A stretch of 64,000 nucleotides of DNA from Candidatus Methanoperedens sp. (GTDB lineage: Archaea > Halobacteriota > Methanosarcinia > Methanosarcinales > Methanoperedenaceae): positions 1 to 64,000 of the forward strand of contig JAPMTS010000021.1 of the NCBI GenBank assembly GCA_026552955.1, given 5' to 3'. Below are positions 1-8,982 of this stretch, piece after piece (within the stretch, counting starts at the first letter, position 1; each line of letters starts with the position of its first letter). The notes below the pieces were generated by a model that had not been told where the DNA came from, ran no database searches, and saw nothing but the letters and a program-made list of their open reading frames with translations. The translations under genes and the position numbers were made by a program.

Positions 1-84
1 ACATGTCGCAAGGAAATATGACGGAGACCAGAATGCTTCTCCCCACAACTTCTGTTTTAGAAGACCGATAATACCGTCATTGAA
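1..84 (-). pseudogene. IS200-type TnpA (Y1 transposase) remnant, cut by window start
   Basis: Read on the minus strand from about 84 to 1, one frame gives a peptide ending in LWGEAFWSPSYFLATC. This closely resembles the conserved LW...FWSPSYF.AT segment of Y1 HUH transposases (TnpA) of the IS200/IS605 family. Upstream of this stretch the frame is broken by stops, so no intact TnpA N-terminus exists here. Whether the C-terminus survives beyond the window edge cannot be seen. It is best read as a decayed insertion sequence; the call rests on a short motif only. Confidence 0.55.
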
Positions 85-298
85 ACTATATCTGCTTATC
101 CCATGCAGGGCGAAAGTATTATTGCAAAGGGTTCGCTGTATCCCCTCCCTTGCGGAAGGGGACTTAGCTCACCCTTTGAACCCAACGAAGTTAAAAATTA
201 ACTCATTAAAAAAGGAAAAATTCATTTTTTCACAAATAAAAGAAATTACTATGAATAGTTTCTTTGTATAAGAAGCAATTCAACAATTTTGGCACAAT

Positions 299-2299
299 TT
301 ATCCATATCTTGCGTTATAAAATTTTAGCAGATATTTCGGATATGGATTGGTTCTTGTAGCCATGTTTGTATATGGGTATGTTATTATTGCATCTGCATA
401 TGGTGTAACAGCATTGAATTCCGATTGCGCCACTGCTTCTGACCATGTCCATGACATATCACTGAAAGTACCTGTCAATATCCAGATCAGTTTACCGTTG
501 GCAGCTGTGTATTTTTCCCTTATAAACTTTGCTTTATTCGATGAATACGACACTTCTGCACTGGTTTTTGGATATGAATAATCGACTATCGCATCATAAT
601 TCTTCAAAATATAATCCCAGGCCGGGGTCTGGTATGCCATATCTGCCTGTATATTTGTATTTTTACCGGGTGGCAAGAGTCCAATTACCATAGATTTCTT
701 TCCCAGGGCATGGACATGTTCATTCCATGCTTTGTATAAGATGGTTGTGTAATACACCTCCCATTCCCGTTCGGATTTACCTGTTGCCGCTTTATATGTA
801 TCCCGCAGCATAGCATCAACTTTTATTCCTGTACTTGTAGTAAAGCTGATAGTACCAGATGTTTTCCATGCTGATTTTGGCTCTGCCCATGTCGATAAAG
901 CGATCGGTCCGAACATTTCTTCATGGAGCAAGAATGGAGCGTATTCATATTCATTTTTATACTGAGCAGCAAGATCGAATCTACTTACCATGAAATTTTG
1001 GTCTGTCCATTTTGCTTTTGTCTTCGACCAATCTGACCACAGGTTGAAACTTACGCCTGTTGATTTTGGATAGCTAAGTAATCCTGGTAATGAAGCTATT
1101 GTTTGCCATTTCATTAAAGGATCATCGACTGAAGCTACTGATTCCCTATTGAATATTCCAAGTTCAGGTTTGCCGGTAATTGGTGTGGGCTTGGGTGTTG
1201 TGGGCATGGGGGTGGGGGTATTTTCCAAATTTAACTCTACATCATCCATCCAGAAATACCCATAGCCATTCCAGATATTTGCATAGATATAAAGATACTT
1301 TGTATTTGCAGCCGTCTGGAATTCCACTGTTTTTTGTGTCCAGTCATTTGTGCCTTTGCTGAATACAGGGAGATTATTCTGGCGTATCCAGTTCTTGTTT
1401 ATGTCAAGTTCCACAACTCTGACTGCTGGAGTATTTGAGCCGCCGACATTTTGGGTTTTCCCCCATGCAGATGCCGAATATTTTGTAAGTGGCTGTACTG
1501 TTATTATATCCGATTGTGGGAATCCTGAATTAACATTCGTTGTTCCGGGGATGCCTATTTTTATTGATCTTGATCCGCTGTGAGATACGCTATCCCATAT
1601 CGGTGTGTTTCCTCCTTGATTCACAAATGTCCAGTTAAGAGGAGTTGTTGTTCCGCTTTCAAAGCCTGGGTTCAACACAAGAGTTGTCTTTACTGGAGCA
1701 GGGATGGGTGTATGACCAGGTGTTGGAACAGGTGTGGGGATGGGTGTTGCAGTTGATGAGCTTTTTGAGCTTACCGTTACATCATCCATCCAGAAAGTCC
1801 CGTAACCATTCCAGATATTGGCATAAATATAAATATATTTTGTTGTCGACTCTGTCTTAAATTCTACTGTCTTTTGTGTCCATCCATTTGTACCCTTACT
1901 GAAAACAGGGAGATTGATCTGGCGTAGAAATTTCTTGTTTGCATCAAGCTCGACAACTCTGACAGCAGGAGTATTCGATCCGCCTGTATTTTCTGTTTTC
2001 CCCCACACTGATGCTGTATATGTGGTAAGAGGTTCTGCCGGTATTGAATCAGATTGCGGATAACCCGATATGCGATTAGTGGTTCCTGAAACGGCTATCT
2101 TTATGGATCTTAAACCTGTATGTGATCCGGTGCTCCAAACCGGGGTATTTCCATTTTGAGTAACAAACGCCCAGTTAAGGGGAATAGTCGTTCCGCTTTC
2201 AAAGCTCGGATTTAATACAATATTTGTATCTGCAAGAGCTGATGATGTGAAAAAAGGGTGTGTTAATAGCAAAATAGAGAGTAAATATGAAAATTTCAT
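299..2299 (-). CDS. secreted protein with two carbohydrate-binding-like modules and a C-terminal domain of unknown function
   Basis: A signal peptide (MKFSYLLSILLL... ending near SSALA) begins at 2299, so this ATG was chosen over in-frame starts up to 2416, which would put about 39 residues before the signal. Two copies of a module of about 150 residues follow (opening NPxFESGTT.PLNW, closing YIYANIWNGYG.FWMDDV). They look like jelly-roll carbohydrate-binding modules and are separated by Pro/Thr-rich linkers (TPIPTPVPTP). The last roughly 260 residues are rich in Trp and Tyr and could be a glycosidase-like fold, but I recognise no catalytic motif. The same module occurs once in the next gene at 2627-4291. 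The role is probably extracellular polysaccharide or cell-surface binding; the substrate is unknown. Confidence 0.8.
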   Translation of the reverse strand: MKFSYLLSILLLTHPFFTSSALADTNIVLNPSFESGTTIPLNWAFVTQNGNTPVWSTGSHTGLRSIKIAVSGTTNRISGYPQSDSIPAEPLTTYTASVWGKTENTGGSNTPAVRVVELDANKKFLRQINLPVFSKGTNGWTQKTVEFKTESTTKYIYIYANIWNGYGTFWMDDVTVSSKSSSTATPIPTPVPTPGHTPIPAPVKTTLVLNPGFESGTTTPLNWTFVNQGGNTPIWDSVSHSGSRSIKIGIPGTTNVNSGFPQSDIITVQPLTKYSASAWGKTQNVGGSNTPAVRVVELDINKNWIRQNNLPVFSKGTNDWTQKTVEFQTAANTKYLYIYANIWNGYGYFWMDDVELNLENTPTPMPTTPKPTPITGKPELGIFNRESVASVDDPLMKWQTIASLPGLLSYPKSTGVSFNLWSDWSKTKAKWTDQNFMVSRFDLAAQYKNEYEYAPFLLHEEMFGPIALSTWAEPKSAWKTSGTISFTTSTGIKVDAMLRDTYKAATGKSEREWEVYYTTILYKAWNEHVHALGKKSMVIGLLPPGKNTNIQADMAYQTPAWDYILKNYDAIVDYSYPKTSAEVSYSSNKAKFIREKYTAANGKLIWILTGTFSDMSWTWSEAVAQSEFNAVTPYADAIITYPYTNMATRTNPYPKYLLKFYNARYG

Positions 2300-2489
2300 A
2301 AAAGCTTTAAATGGGGAAAATACTCTTCCTAAATCCTTCGCAGTGTATTTAATACGTATCATAGTTATCATATGGAACTTATCATGGCCATGTGCATAAG
2401 TTCTGTGGCCACACAAAATGATTTTTAATACTCATTGTTATTATAATGACAATAAAAAAACGATCAATATTCAGAAAAAAAAGTATGGT

Positions 2490-2620
2490 ATCTGCGATGT
2501 TAATCGAGAATAGATCAATCAGTACCCTGGGAAGTGCGGGACTTCAAGCCCGACTCAGGAATCTCAATAGAGGACCGATGAAGTGGGATGCTCCCGGCTT
2601 TTGACCGAGGGTAGTTCACT
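2490..2620 (+). pseudogene. TnpB C-terminal remnant with IS605-type right end
   Basis: On the plus strand the codons from 2521 to the TGA at 2602-2604 encode a tail like the C-terminus of archaeal TnpB proteins (STLGS.GLQAR...MKWDAPGF). A hairpin (CCCGG...CCGaGGG) and the GGGTAGTTCAC typical of IS605/IS1341 right ends follow. Upstream the frame looks shifted around the expected ACGD motif. This is a solo right end without a transposase body, sitting between the two carbohydrate-binding-module genes. It belongs to a different TnpB subfamily from the intact copy at 19881-21053, whose tail is unrelated. Confidence 0.5.
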
Positions 2621-2626
2621 GCAGAT

Positions 2627-4291
2627 TCAGCGGGATATTCCGGAATAATCTAAATCATTGTTGTATGCTTTATTATTTTTAAAAACAATATTCTTATATT
2701 TTACCTTGTATCCACGCATTGCCCAATAACTGATTTTATATCCTATATGATTATTATGTGCAGTATTCTCGTGGAAGTAAATATTTTGAGCTAGCCCCCC
2801 CATTTCAGAACCAGTGGAGAATCCCACAGAACTATGATGAACAGTGTTCTCATAGACCTCTATGTTAGAAACCCCATCAGCATAACCATCAATATAGATT
2901 CCAGCAGAAGACACTTCTTCTATTACATTGTCATGGATTGTGCTGTCTGAAGTGCCATCTTTCATATCTATACCTTCTCCTAAGGCGTTTTCCTTGATAT
3001 GATTGTTCTTGACTTCGACATTATGGCCATTACTTATGGAAATCATTTCGTTCCATTCGTATTTTATGTTTCTCATTATAGTATTTCCATCAATGATTAT
3101 ATTGTTTGATTTAGACCAGCCTACTTTGATCCCGCAGTGATATGGATTTTCAATATAATTGTCTTTTATTATGATGTTCGATCCACCATTTACATGGACC
3201 CCTGATCTCCCCTTTATCAGATTGAAACCTTTAACTTCAATATAATTTGCGCTTTTTATCCAGAATAATCCCGACCAATCTTCCATTTTAAGGCCATTCC
3301 CATCGAGTGTAACAGTATCCCCGGGATATGCCGAATAAGTAATATATTTGCCTGAACTTCCTGATCTTGTTACTATTACCTGCTCTTTGTAAGTACCTTT
3401 TTTGACATAAACCTTTTCGCCTGCAGCCAACGTATTCGCAGCTTTCTTAATTGTCAACCATGGCCTCGCCTCTGTACCAGGATTATTGTCATTGCCATTC
3501 TTAGCCACATAATAGGTATGGGGATCGGGAGTAGGTGCAGGTGTAGGGACAGGAGGTGTAGGGGTAAGGACAGGAGCAGGTGCAGGTGTAGAGACAGGAG
3601 GTATAGGGGTAGGGACAGGAGGTGTAGGGGTAGGGACAGGAGGTGTAGGGGTAGGGACAGGAGGTGTAGGGGTAGGGACAGGAGGTGTAGGGGTAGGGAC
3701 AGCAGGTGCAGGTGGTGGGATTGGAGTATCTTTTAATCTTAACTCTACATTATCCATCCAAAAAGTTCCATAGCCATCCCAGATATTGGCATAAATATAA
3801 AGATATTTTGTATTTAAACCGGTCTTATGTTGTAATATCTCTTGTGTCCATCCATTTGTACCATTATCGAAAACAGGGATGTTCGTTTGGCTCTGGAAAA
3901 TCTTGTTTTCATCAAGCTCGACTACCCTGACAGCCGGAGTATTAGATCCACCTATATTTTCTGTTTTACCCCATACTGATGCCGTATAATGAGTAAGGGG
4001 ATATACTGGAATTAAATCAGATTGAGGGTATCCGGATTTAAGATCGGTTGTTCCAGAGATGCTTATTTTTATTGATTTAGAGCCGCTGTAAGATACACTA
4101 TCCCATACCGGTGTGTTATTATTCTGGCTAATAAATGTCCAGTTCACAGGAAATGATATGCCATTTTCAAAACCGGGATTTGCAACAAGGTTTGTATTTG
4201 AATCTGCAATTGCTAAAACGGGAAAAATCAGCAGCAGACTGCAAATCGTAAGTGAAATTGTAATTATCGTGATCGATTTTATTGGAATCAT
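2627..4291 (-). CDS. secreted beta-helix (NosD/polysaccharide-lyase-like) protein with carbohydrate-binding-like module
   Basis: Signal peptide at residues 1-30, then one module of about 150 residues closely similar to the two in the gene at 299-2299. A Pro/Thr linker built of PTPTPPV heptads (roughly residues 193-265) comes next. The C-terminal half opens with YYVAKNGNDNNPGTEARPWLTI, the signature of DUF1565/right-handed parallel beta-helix proteins, and continues with repeated N-x-I/V-x-x-N-x-I coils (residues about 340-550). This fold serves in pectate-lyase-like enzymes and surface binding proteins; no catalytic residues are assigned. A ribosome-binding site (GGTGA) lies 8 nt before the ATG. 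Together with its neighbour it forms an exopolysaccharide-related secreted pair. Confidence 0.82.
   Translation of the reverse strand: MIPIKSITIITISLTICSLLLIFPVLAIADSNTNLVANPGFENGISFPVNWTFISQNNNTPVWDSVSYSGSKSIKISISGTTDLKSGYPQSDLIPVYPLTHYTASVWGKTENIGGSNTPAVRVVELDENKIFQSQTNIPVFDNGTNGWTQEILQHKTGLNTKYLYIYANIWDGYGTFWMDNVELRLKDTPIPPPAPAVPTPTPPVPTPTPPVPTPTPPVPTPTPPVPTPIPPVSTPAPAPVLTPTPPVPTPAPTPDPHTYYVAKNGNDNNPGTEARPWLTIKKAANTLAAGEKVYVKKGTYKEQVIVTRSGSSGKYITYSAYPGDTVTLDGNGLKMEDWSGLFWIKSANYIEVKGFNLIKGRSGVHVNGGSNIIIKDNYIENPYHCGIKVGWSKSNNIIIDGNTIMRNIKYEWNEMISISNGHNVEVKNNHIKENALGEGIDMKDGTSDSTIHDNVIEEVSSAGIYIDGYADGVSNIEVYENTVHHSSVGFSTGSEMGGLAQNIYFHENTAHNNHIGYKISYWAMRGYKVKYKNIVFKNNKAYNNDLDYSGISR
3600..3704. 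repeat. 21-bp tandem repeat coding the Pro/Thr linker
   Basis: Five consecutive 21-bp units (starting at 3600, 3621, 3642, 3663 and 3684) are identical or nearly so. Each codes seven residues (PTPTPPV) on the minus strand. Degenerate copies extend the array to about 3530. Such exact units are prone to slippage, so linker length probably varies between strains. Confidence 0.9.
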
Positions 4292-4600
4292 TTTATTTTC
4301 ACCAATTATACTTTAGTACTATATTTACTATATTTTAGATGTAATTATTGTGCCTATTAAAATAAATTGGATTAGTGACACAAAAATACTCTGATGATTT
4401 TATTAGTTTTTATGAGTTTTTAACGTTTAAAATAGTTTATTTTAATTTTTTATTCCATAATTTTCATTTTTTTATTAAATATGATAAAATTAGAACTCTA
4501 TTTAATGAATAGGAGTATTAAAAATATACATCCAATTTTCAGTGATTTCTTCCGTGAAAAAATAATTGTTAATCAAAAAATATTTGTTTTATTTTTTTTG
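4292..4600. other. AT-rich intergenic region, no gene seen
   Basis: About 310 bases of very AT-rich sequence between the beta-helix gene and the glycosyltransferase gene. TATA-like runs just upstream of 4291 on the minus strand (ACTATATTTACTATATT on the plus strand, about 4318-4334) fit a promoter for the beta-helix gene. No protein-like frame or stable RNA was recognised. Confidence 0.6.
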
Positions 4601-5524
4601 CTAATTATTCATTTGAATGGTTTTTACATTCCTTGTTCGTTCCTTTTTAGTTTCATTAAACAATCTCGCCATGGAATGTAATATGATACCCGTAAAAGCC
4701 ATGAATATTCCCACAAGAGTCAGGATTATCATCAAGAGAGTTGGGCCGTACTTCAGACTTCCCCCCAGATAGAAATCACGGAGAAAACTTAACCCCATCG
4801 CCAATCCGATAATTGAAAAAACCATTCCGGGAATAGTAAAATAATAAAGCGGCCTGTTTAGTTCCATATCCTCAAGGACTTGAATGAGGACTTTTATCCC
4901 ATGGCTCACTGGATTCTCACTCGAGCAATCCACATCATACCTGACACCGATCTCTACTTCTTTTATTCTCAATTTCGCATTGGCGGCATCCATCAGCATC
5001 TCACTTTCGATCGCCAGGCCGTTGGAATTGAACCTGAACACAGGAATCGCAGTTTTGGAAAAAGCGCGGAAGCCGCTTTGGGTATCTGTGATCTGAAGTC
5101 CACTATTAAGGTTTGTCACTTTATCAAGCACATTCTGGCCTATCCGGCGGTAAAAAGGCGTATCTTTATTATTGCCATTGATATACCTGCTCCCATTCAC
5201 CATGTCAGCCTCTCCTGAAAGGATCGGAGCCACAAGCTTGGGTATCTCTTCAGGGTCATGCTGGCCATCCGAATCCATAGTTACAATAACTTTTGCCCCA
5301 TTGAGCTTTGCAAGGTCAAATCCGGTTTTTAATGCAGCTCCTTTTCCCATGTTCCTGTGATGGCAGATCACATCAGCCCCCGCCAGCCTGGCTACTTCGC
5401 TGGTGCGGTCAGTGCTTCCATCATCGATGACTATTACACGATCAGCATGTTGTCTGGCATGGAGCACAATACTACCAATAGAAACCTCTTCATTAAATGC
5501 AGGAATAATAGCTGTTATCGGCAT
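4601..5524 (-). CDS. family 2 glycosyltransferase (dolichol-phosphate mannosyltransferase/GtrB-like) with two membrane segments
   Basis: Residues 1-220 form a GT-A domain: the start ITAIIPAFNEEVSIGSIV, VIDDGSTDRTSE, the DSDGQHDPEEIPKL motif (metal/nucleotide-sugar-binding DxD region) and the acceptor segment TDTQSGFRAF. The C-terminal 80 residues hold two hydrophobic helices (about 232-252 and 266-290), as in GtrB/DPM-type enzymes that load sugars onto a polyprenyl phosphate at the membrane. It probably supplies lipid-linked sugar for N-glycosylation or exopolysaccharide, which fits the glycan-related genes beside it. A good ribosome-binding site (AAGGTGT) precedes the ATG. The sugar donor cannot be told from sequence. 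Confidence 0.9.
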   Translation of the reverse strand: MPITAIIPAFNEEVSIGSIVLHARQHADRVIVIDDGSTDRTSEVARLAGADVICHHRNMGKGAALKTGFDLAKLNGAKVIVTMDSDGQHDPEEIPKLVAPILSGEADMVNGSRYINGNNKDTPFYRRIGQNVLDKVTNLNSGLQITDTQSGFRAFSKTAIPVFRFNSNGLAIESEMLMDAANAKLRIKEVEIGVRYDVDCSSENPVSHGIKVLIQVLEDMELNRPLYYFTIPGMVFSIIGLAMGLSFLRDFYLGGSLKYGPTLLMIILTLVGIFMAFTGIILHSMARLFNETKKERTRNVKTIQMNN

Positions 5525-5698
5525 AATGTTACACCTTTTATCGTATCCAGATTTTCATAATCGCACTGCATTCTAAAGAATAGAATTAGTACTGAATTCT
5601 CAGCATATATAGCTTTCCAAAAAAAATATTATTGTAAGTATGATAATAATAATTCATACTCCTGCGGCTCTCATTTATGCCACAAGAAACGAGAATAG

Positions 5699-6619
5699 TT
5701 ATGAAGAACTGATATCCTTGCTCTTGGGAGAAGGAAGATCTTTTACATTTTTTTGGGCAGGAGATAGAGGAATCCCCAGTCTTTTGGTCAATCCCCTATT
5801 TCCTATGAGTTCCAATCCACGTTCAGTAAAAATAAATGGATGCGGCATTTCATTTATTTTGGTTATTCTCATTTTCTGGATCTGGATATAATAAGTGGGA
5901 TAGGGATCCAGGTCATACCTCTGGCTTTTGTCGAAAAAAATAATACCATCACCCATGAAATCAAATTCATCAAATTCCTTTACTTCAAGTCCATGTCTTT
6001 TTTCGGTAATTGCAAGACAGGATATTTTTTTATCCCTGATCTCTTTCAGGATACTTCTCCACTGGGAAGACCTTCGGAACTCATGAATATCGAAAAAAGT
6101 ATTGAGTGAGTCAAAAACAATTCTTTTTGGCTTGAAAACATTGAAAATCTCGATGATTTCTTCGGTTGAAAGCATCGTGAATCCAAAAATCTCAAGATAA
6201 CCCTTATCAATATATTCTCCGATATCCCACCCAAATCTCATGGATTGTTTCATGATTTGTTCCACTTTTTCTTCAAATGAAAAGAAAATACAGCGTTCGT
6301 CCCTCTTCAAGCCCTCCATCAAATACTGCAATGAAAAAGTAGTTTTTCCCGTGCCTGGCGGCCCTGTCACAACGACTACGAAACCTTCCGGCATTCCGCC
6401 TTCGATCTGCTCATCAACACCTTGTATTCCCATTTCCACTCTTTTTATTATTCTACTGATATTGTGGGCATCAATTTTTTCCTTGAAACGCAGTTTATCC
6501 ATTCCCAGAAGGGCACGTTCAAGGACTGTGTTCTTTGCCCCCAGTTCTTTCTCGTAGCGTTCAAGTATTCGCAATGCCTCAGTACTTATGGTTGTGTGTA
6601 TGGGGTGTTTGTTGAGCAT
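5699..6619 (-). CDS. KaiC-like RecA-fold ATPase, single domain, with RHH-like N-terminus
   Basis: The first ~50 residues (TISTEALRILERYEKEL...) resemble a ribbon-helix-helix or helical oligomerisation segment. A KaiC-type ATPase domain follows: GIQGVDEQIEGGMPEG, Walker A GPPGTGKTT (about 89-97), the paired Glu of FSFEEKVEQ, and a Walker B-like RIVFDSL. The C-terminal tail is low-complexity (Pro/Ser/Lys). Members of this archaeal family act as ATP-dependent signalling or scaffolding proteins, mostly uncharacterised. It is transcribed divergently from the double-KaiC gene at 6804, across about 180 bp, so a shared regulatory region is likely. No ribosome-binding site is evident before the ATG, so the transcript may be leaderless. 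Confidence 0.85.
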   Translation of the reverse strand: MLNKHPIHTTISTEALRILERYEKELGAKNTVLERALLGMDKLRFKEKIDAHNISRIIKRVEMGIQGVDEQIEGGMPEGFVVVVTGPPGTGKTTFSLQYLMEGLKRDERCIFFSFEEKVEQIMKQSMRFGWDIGEYIDKGYLEIFGFTMLSTEEIIEIFNVFKPKRIVFDSLNTFFDIHEFRRSSQWRSILKEIRDKKISCLAITEKRHGLEVKEFDEFDFMGDGIIFFDKSQRYDLDPYPTYYIQIQKMRITKINEMPHPFIFTERGLELIGNRGLTKRLGIPLSPAQKNVKDLPSPKSKDISSS

Positions 6620-6803
6620 GATTATAGTCTGTATTTTTTGTGAATATGTTCAATGATAATACATTAGTCAAATAAGCTTGATAATATATTGATACTTCAA
6701 GCACATAATATTAAACACAGGTGTGAAAAAAATGTCACATATTTTATTACCCAATCCTTAAATAGAATTTGGCTCAATATTTGATAAGAAGTAGGTGGGC
6801 AAA

Positions 6804-8285
6804 ATGATATTCGTTCCCTCGCATATACCAAACCTCGATGAAATACTTGAAGGAGGATTTCACAAGCCTTCAATTGTGCTCGTAGCTGGCGCCGCAGGTA
6901 GCGGAAAAACAACATTCGCCGCTCAATCCCTTTTCAACGCGGCAAAAGCTGGTGAAAAATGTCTTTTCATATCCACTCTCTCGGAACCTCCGGCAATGAT
7001 TAATAATTATATGTCGCGGTTTTCGTTCTTTGACCAGACGCTTTATGAAACAAACAAAATGAATATAGTCAGTATCAGTGAATCCTTGCTCAAGAAAGGG
7101 CATGATGAAGTCCTTGATTTTATTAACAAAAAAATTTCCTTTATTAAGCCCACAAGGATCGTCATAGACCCGCTTACAGTGCTGGGCGACCTTCTTAAGT
7201 CATTTGAAAACAGACCCATCTCTGATGATGAAAGAAGGGGTTTCTATTTTGATCTATTCACTTCAATGAAAAGCTGGAACACCCTTGTAATTATTACCGG
7301 TGAATTCATTCTCGAAGACCTTCGGAAAAGCGTAGTAGGATACCTCGCAGACGGGATATTATTCATGTCAGAGGAAACTAAAGGAATGCGGGTTGAAAGG
7401 AATCTCCGGATAATTAAAATGAGGGGACAGAAATACATATCCGGGAAGCATTCGATGGACATAAGGGATATGGGCGTAATTGTCTTTCCCAGATTATTAC
7501 CGGCAATCGGGGATAAACCCGTATCCGCAATCAAAGTCAGTACAGGCATCCCGGATCTTGATAAAATGCTAAAAGGAGGCATACCTGATGATGACATAAT
7601 TCTCATTTCAGGCACAACAGGGACAGGAAAAACCACATTTGGTCTTCATTTTATTTGCGATGGTCTCACTCGCGGCGAGAATGGGATGATCATATCAATG
7701 GAAGAGCGGCCTTCAAAACTGGTGCGGAATTCCAAGACATTTGGTCTTGAGCTGCAGCCATACATTGATAAGAAAATGCTTGATATCATTTATTTATCCC
7801 CAATTCTTTACCGGCCTGATGAAGAAGCTTTGATATTGAGAAAGAAAATAAAAGAAAACAATGTCAAACGTATCTTGTTTGACGGTATAGAAAATCTTGA
7901 GACTTCGATACCTGAAAATTTGGAACGCAAGAACTACATTACCATTTTGCTTGACATGTTTTCATTAATGGGTGTGACCACAGCAGTAACAAGTGAGATT
8001 TCAGAGCTGTTTGGCGCCGTAAAGCTGACGCATGAAGCTTTGTCATGTGCTGTTGATAATATCATACTTCTTCGTCATGTTGAGATCGACGGAAAAATAC
8101 ATGGGGTTCTGAGTATACTGAAATCCCGCGGTATTGAACATGACACTGAGATACGGGAATTTGAACTCACAAGGAAAGGGATCAAACTCAAGAGTGCTAT
8201 GAAAGGTTATGAAAGTGTTCTTAGTGGAAGTGCACGGAAAACACCGGCGGATATTTTCAGGGAAACATTTGGTGAAAGACATTGA
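6804..8285 (+). CDS. double-domain KaiC-like ATPase
   Basis: Two RecA/KaiC modules in tandem. Domain 1 (about 1-235) has Walker A GAAGSGKT at residues 29-36 and only one of the paired Glu (STLSEPP). Domain 2 (about 240-493) has Walker A GTTGTGKT near 270-277 and a full catalytic pair (SMEERPSK). This matches the CI/CII layout of cyanobacterial KaiC, although autophosphorylation residues cannot be assigned by eye. The ATG at 6804 was chosen because AGGTGGGC ends 3 nt upstream; a GTG three codons earlier lies inside that ribosome-binding site. The next two small membrane-protein genes overlap it and each other, so it heads a probable signalling operon with the histidine kinase. Confidence 0.9.
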   Translation: MIFVPSHIPNLDEILEGGFHKPSIVLVAGAAGSGKTTFAAQSLFNAAKAGEKCLFISTLSEPPAMINNYMSRFSFFDQTLYETNKMNIVSISESLLKKGHDEVLDFINKKISFIKPTRIVIDPLTVLGDLLKSFENRPISDDERRGFYFDLFTSMKSWNTLVIITGEFILEDLRKSVVGYLADGILFMSEETKGMRVERNLRIIKMRGQKYISGKHSMDIRDMGVIVFPRLLPAIGDKPVSAIKVSTGIPDLDKMLKGGIPDDDIILISGTTGTGKTTFGLHFICDGLTRGENGMIISMEERPSKLVRNSKTFGLELQPYIDKKMLDIIYLSPILYRPDEEALILRKKIKENNVKRILFDGIENLETSIPENLERKNYITILLDMFSLMGVTTAVTSEISELFGAVKLTHEALSCAVDNIILLRHVEIDGKIHGVLSILKSRGIEHDTEIREFELTRKGIKLKSAMKGYESVLSGSARKTPADIFRETFGERH

Positions 8286-8569
8286 TTATCAATAACACTG
8301 TTTATTTAATATTGATTCTAATTTTGGGATTAACTTACGTGCTTCTTATGGTTTTGCCTTTTAGCATAGCTTTTTTTTACCAGAAAGTCTTCAAGAAAGA
8401 AGCCTATCCGTATTTTTTTTTAATATCCGGGGTTTTTTTTATTATATATTTTTATATTTATTATCAGGATATATTCAATATCATCGGAACCGGGTTTTTT
8501 GCTGCAGGAGGGATTGTGCTTGCTGCCACAAGTATCAGGCTTTATCTACTAATGATGGAAGGTGAATAA
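8282..8569 (+). CDS. small membrane protein, three predicted helices
   Basis: Unrecognised protein of 95 residues. Hydrophobic stretches at about 7-30, 42-60 and 64-88 suggest three membrane helices, with short basic loops (QKVFKKEAY). It starts at TTG overlapping the stop of the KaiC gene, with GGTGA six bases upstream, which argues for translational coupling. It ends inside the start of another small membrane protein. A membrane partner or anchor for the KaiC ATPase or the adjacent sensor kinase is plausible from context only. Confidence 0.65.
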   Translation: MIINNTVYLILILILGLTYVLLMVLPFSIAFFYQKVFKKEAYPYFFLISGVFFIIYFYIYYQDIFNIIGTGFFAAGGIVLAATSIRLYLLMMEGE

Positions 8570-8900
8570 AATAATACTCGACCTTGATTTTATATTGCAA
8601 TCGATTGGCACTATCGGTATTGTTATTTTCTTTGTTATTCTTGCAAAACTCAGTGAACTTATGGGAAAGGGGCTGAGGTTAGAATCATATCATCTCTGGT
8701 ATTATATCGCAATTATAATAACTTTATTAAGCATTCCAATTCATTTATATTTGCACCTGAATTATGAAACAACCCATTCATTGGACGCAGCCATTGACTT
8801 ACAGGCACTTTATGTTTCATTTCTTCTCTTTAGTAATATTATTGTTATTATCGTATCTATTAAATATTGGTGGTGGTTAAAAAATGAATTGCTCGGGTAG
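8562..8900 (+). CDS. small membrane protein, three predicted helices
   Basis: Unrecognised protein of 112 residues starting at GTG inside the end of the previous gene. Hydrophobic helices lie at about 10-27 (IGTIGIVIFFVILAKL), 45-63 (YYIAIIITLLSIPIHLYLHL) and 84-104 (ALYVSFLLFSNIIVIIVSI), ending in a Trp-rich KYWWWLKNE amphipathic segment. The overlapping arrangement KaiC / membrane protein / membrane protein / histidine kinase suggests that all are made together. No function can be assigned from sequence. Confidence 0.65.
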   Translation: MNKIILDLDFILQSIGTIGIVIFFVILAKLSELMGKGLRLESYHLWYYIAIIITLLSIPIHLYLHLNYETTHSLDAAIDLQALYVSFLLFSNIIVIIVSIKYWWWLKNELLG

Positions 8901-8982
8901 GACAGTAACTCATGCTCTGAAGAGTGTGGTTTCAGCTACCTTACACTCCATGGAGGAGTTTGAAATAACTTAAAAGGTAGAT

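Noticed and set aside
80-271. 63-codon plus-strand frame near the window start
   Set aside because: It overlaps the TnpA remnant on the opposite strand, has no ribosome-binding site and shows no family resemblance.
3518-3736. Plus-strand Arg/Cys-rich frame
   Set aside because: It is the antisense of the Pro/Thr linker repeat; composition is explained by the 21-bp units.
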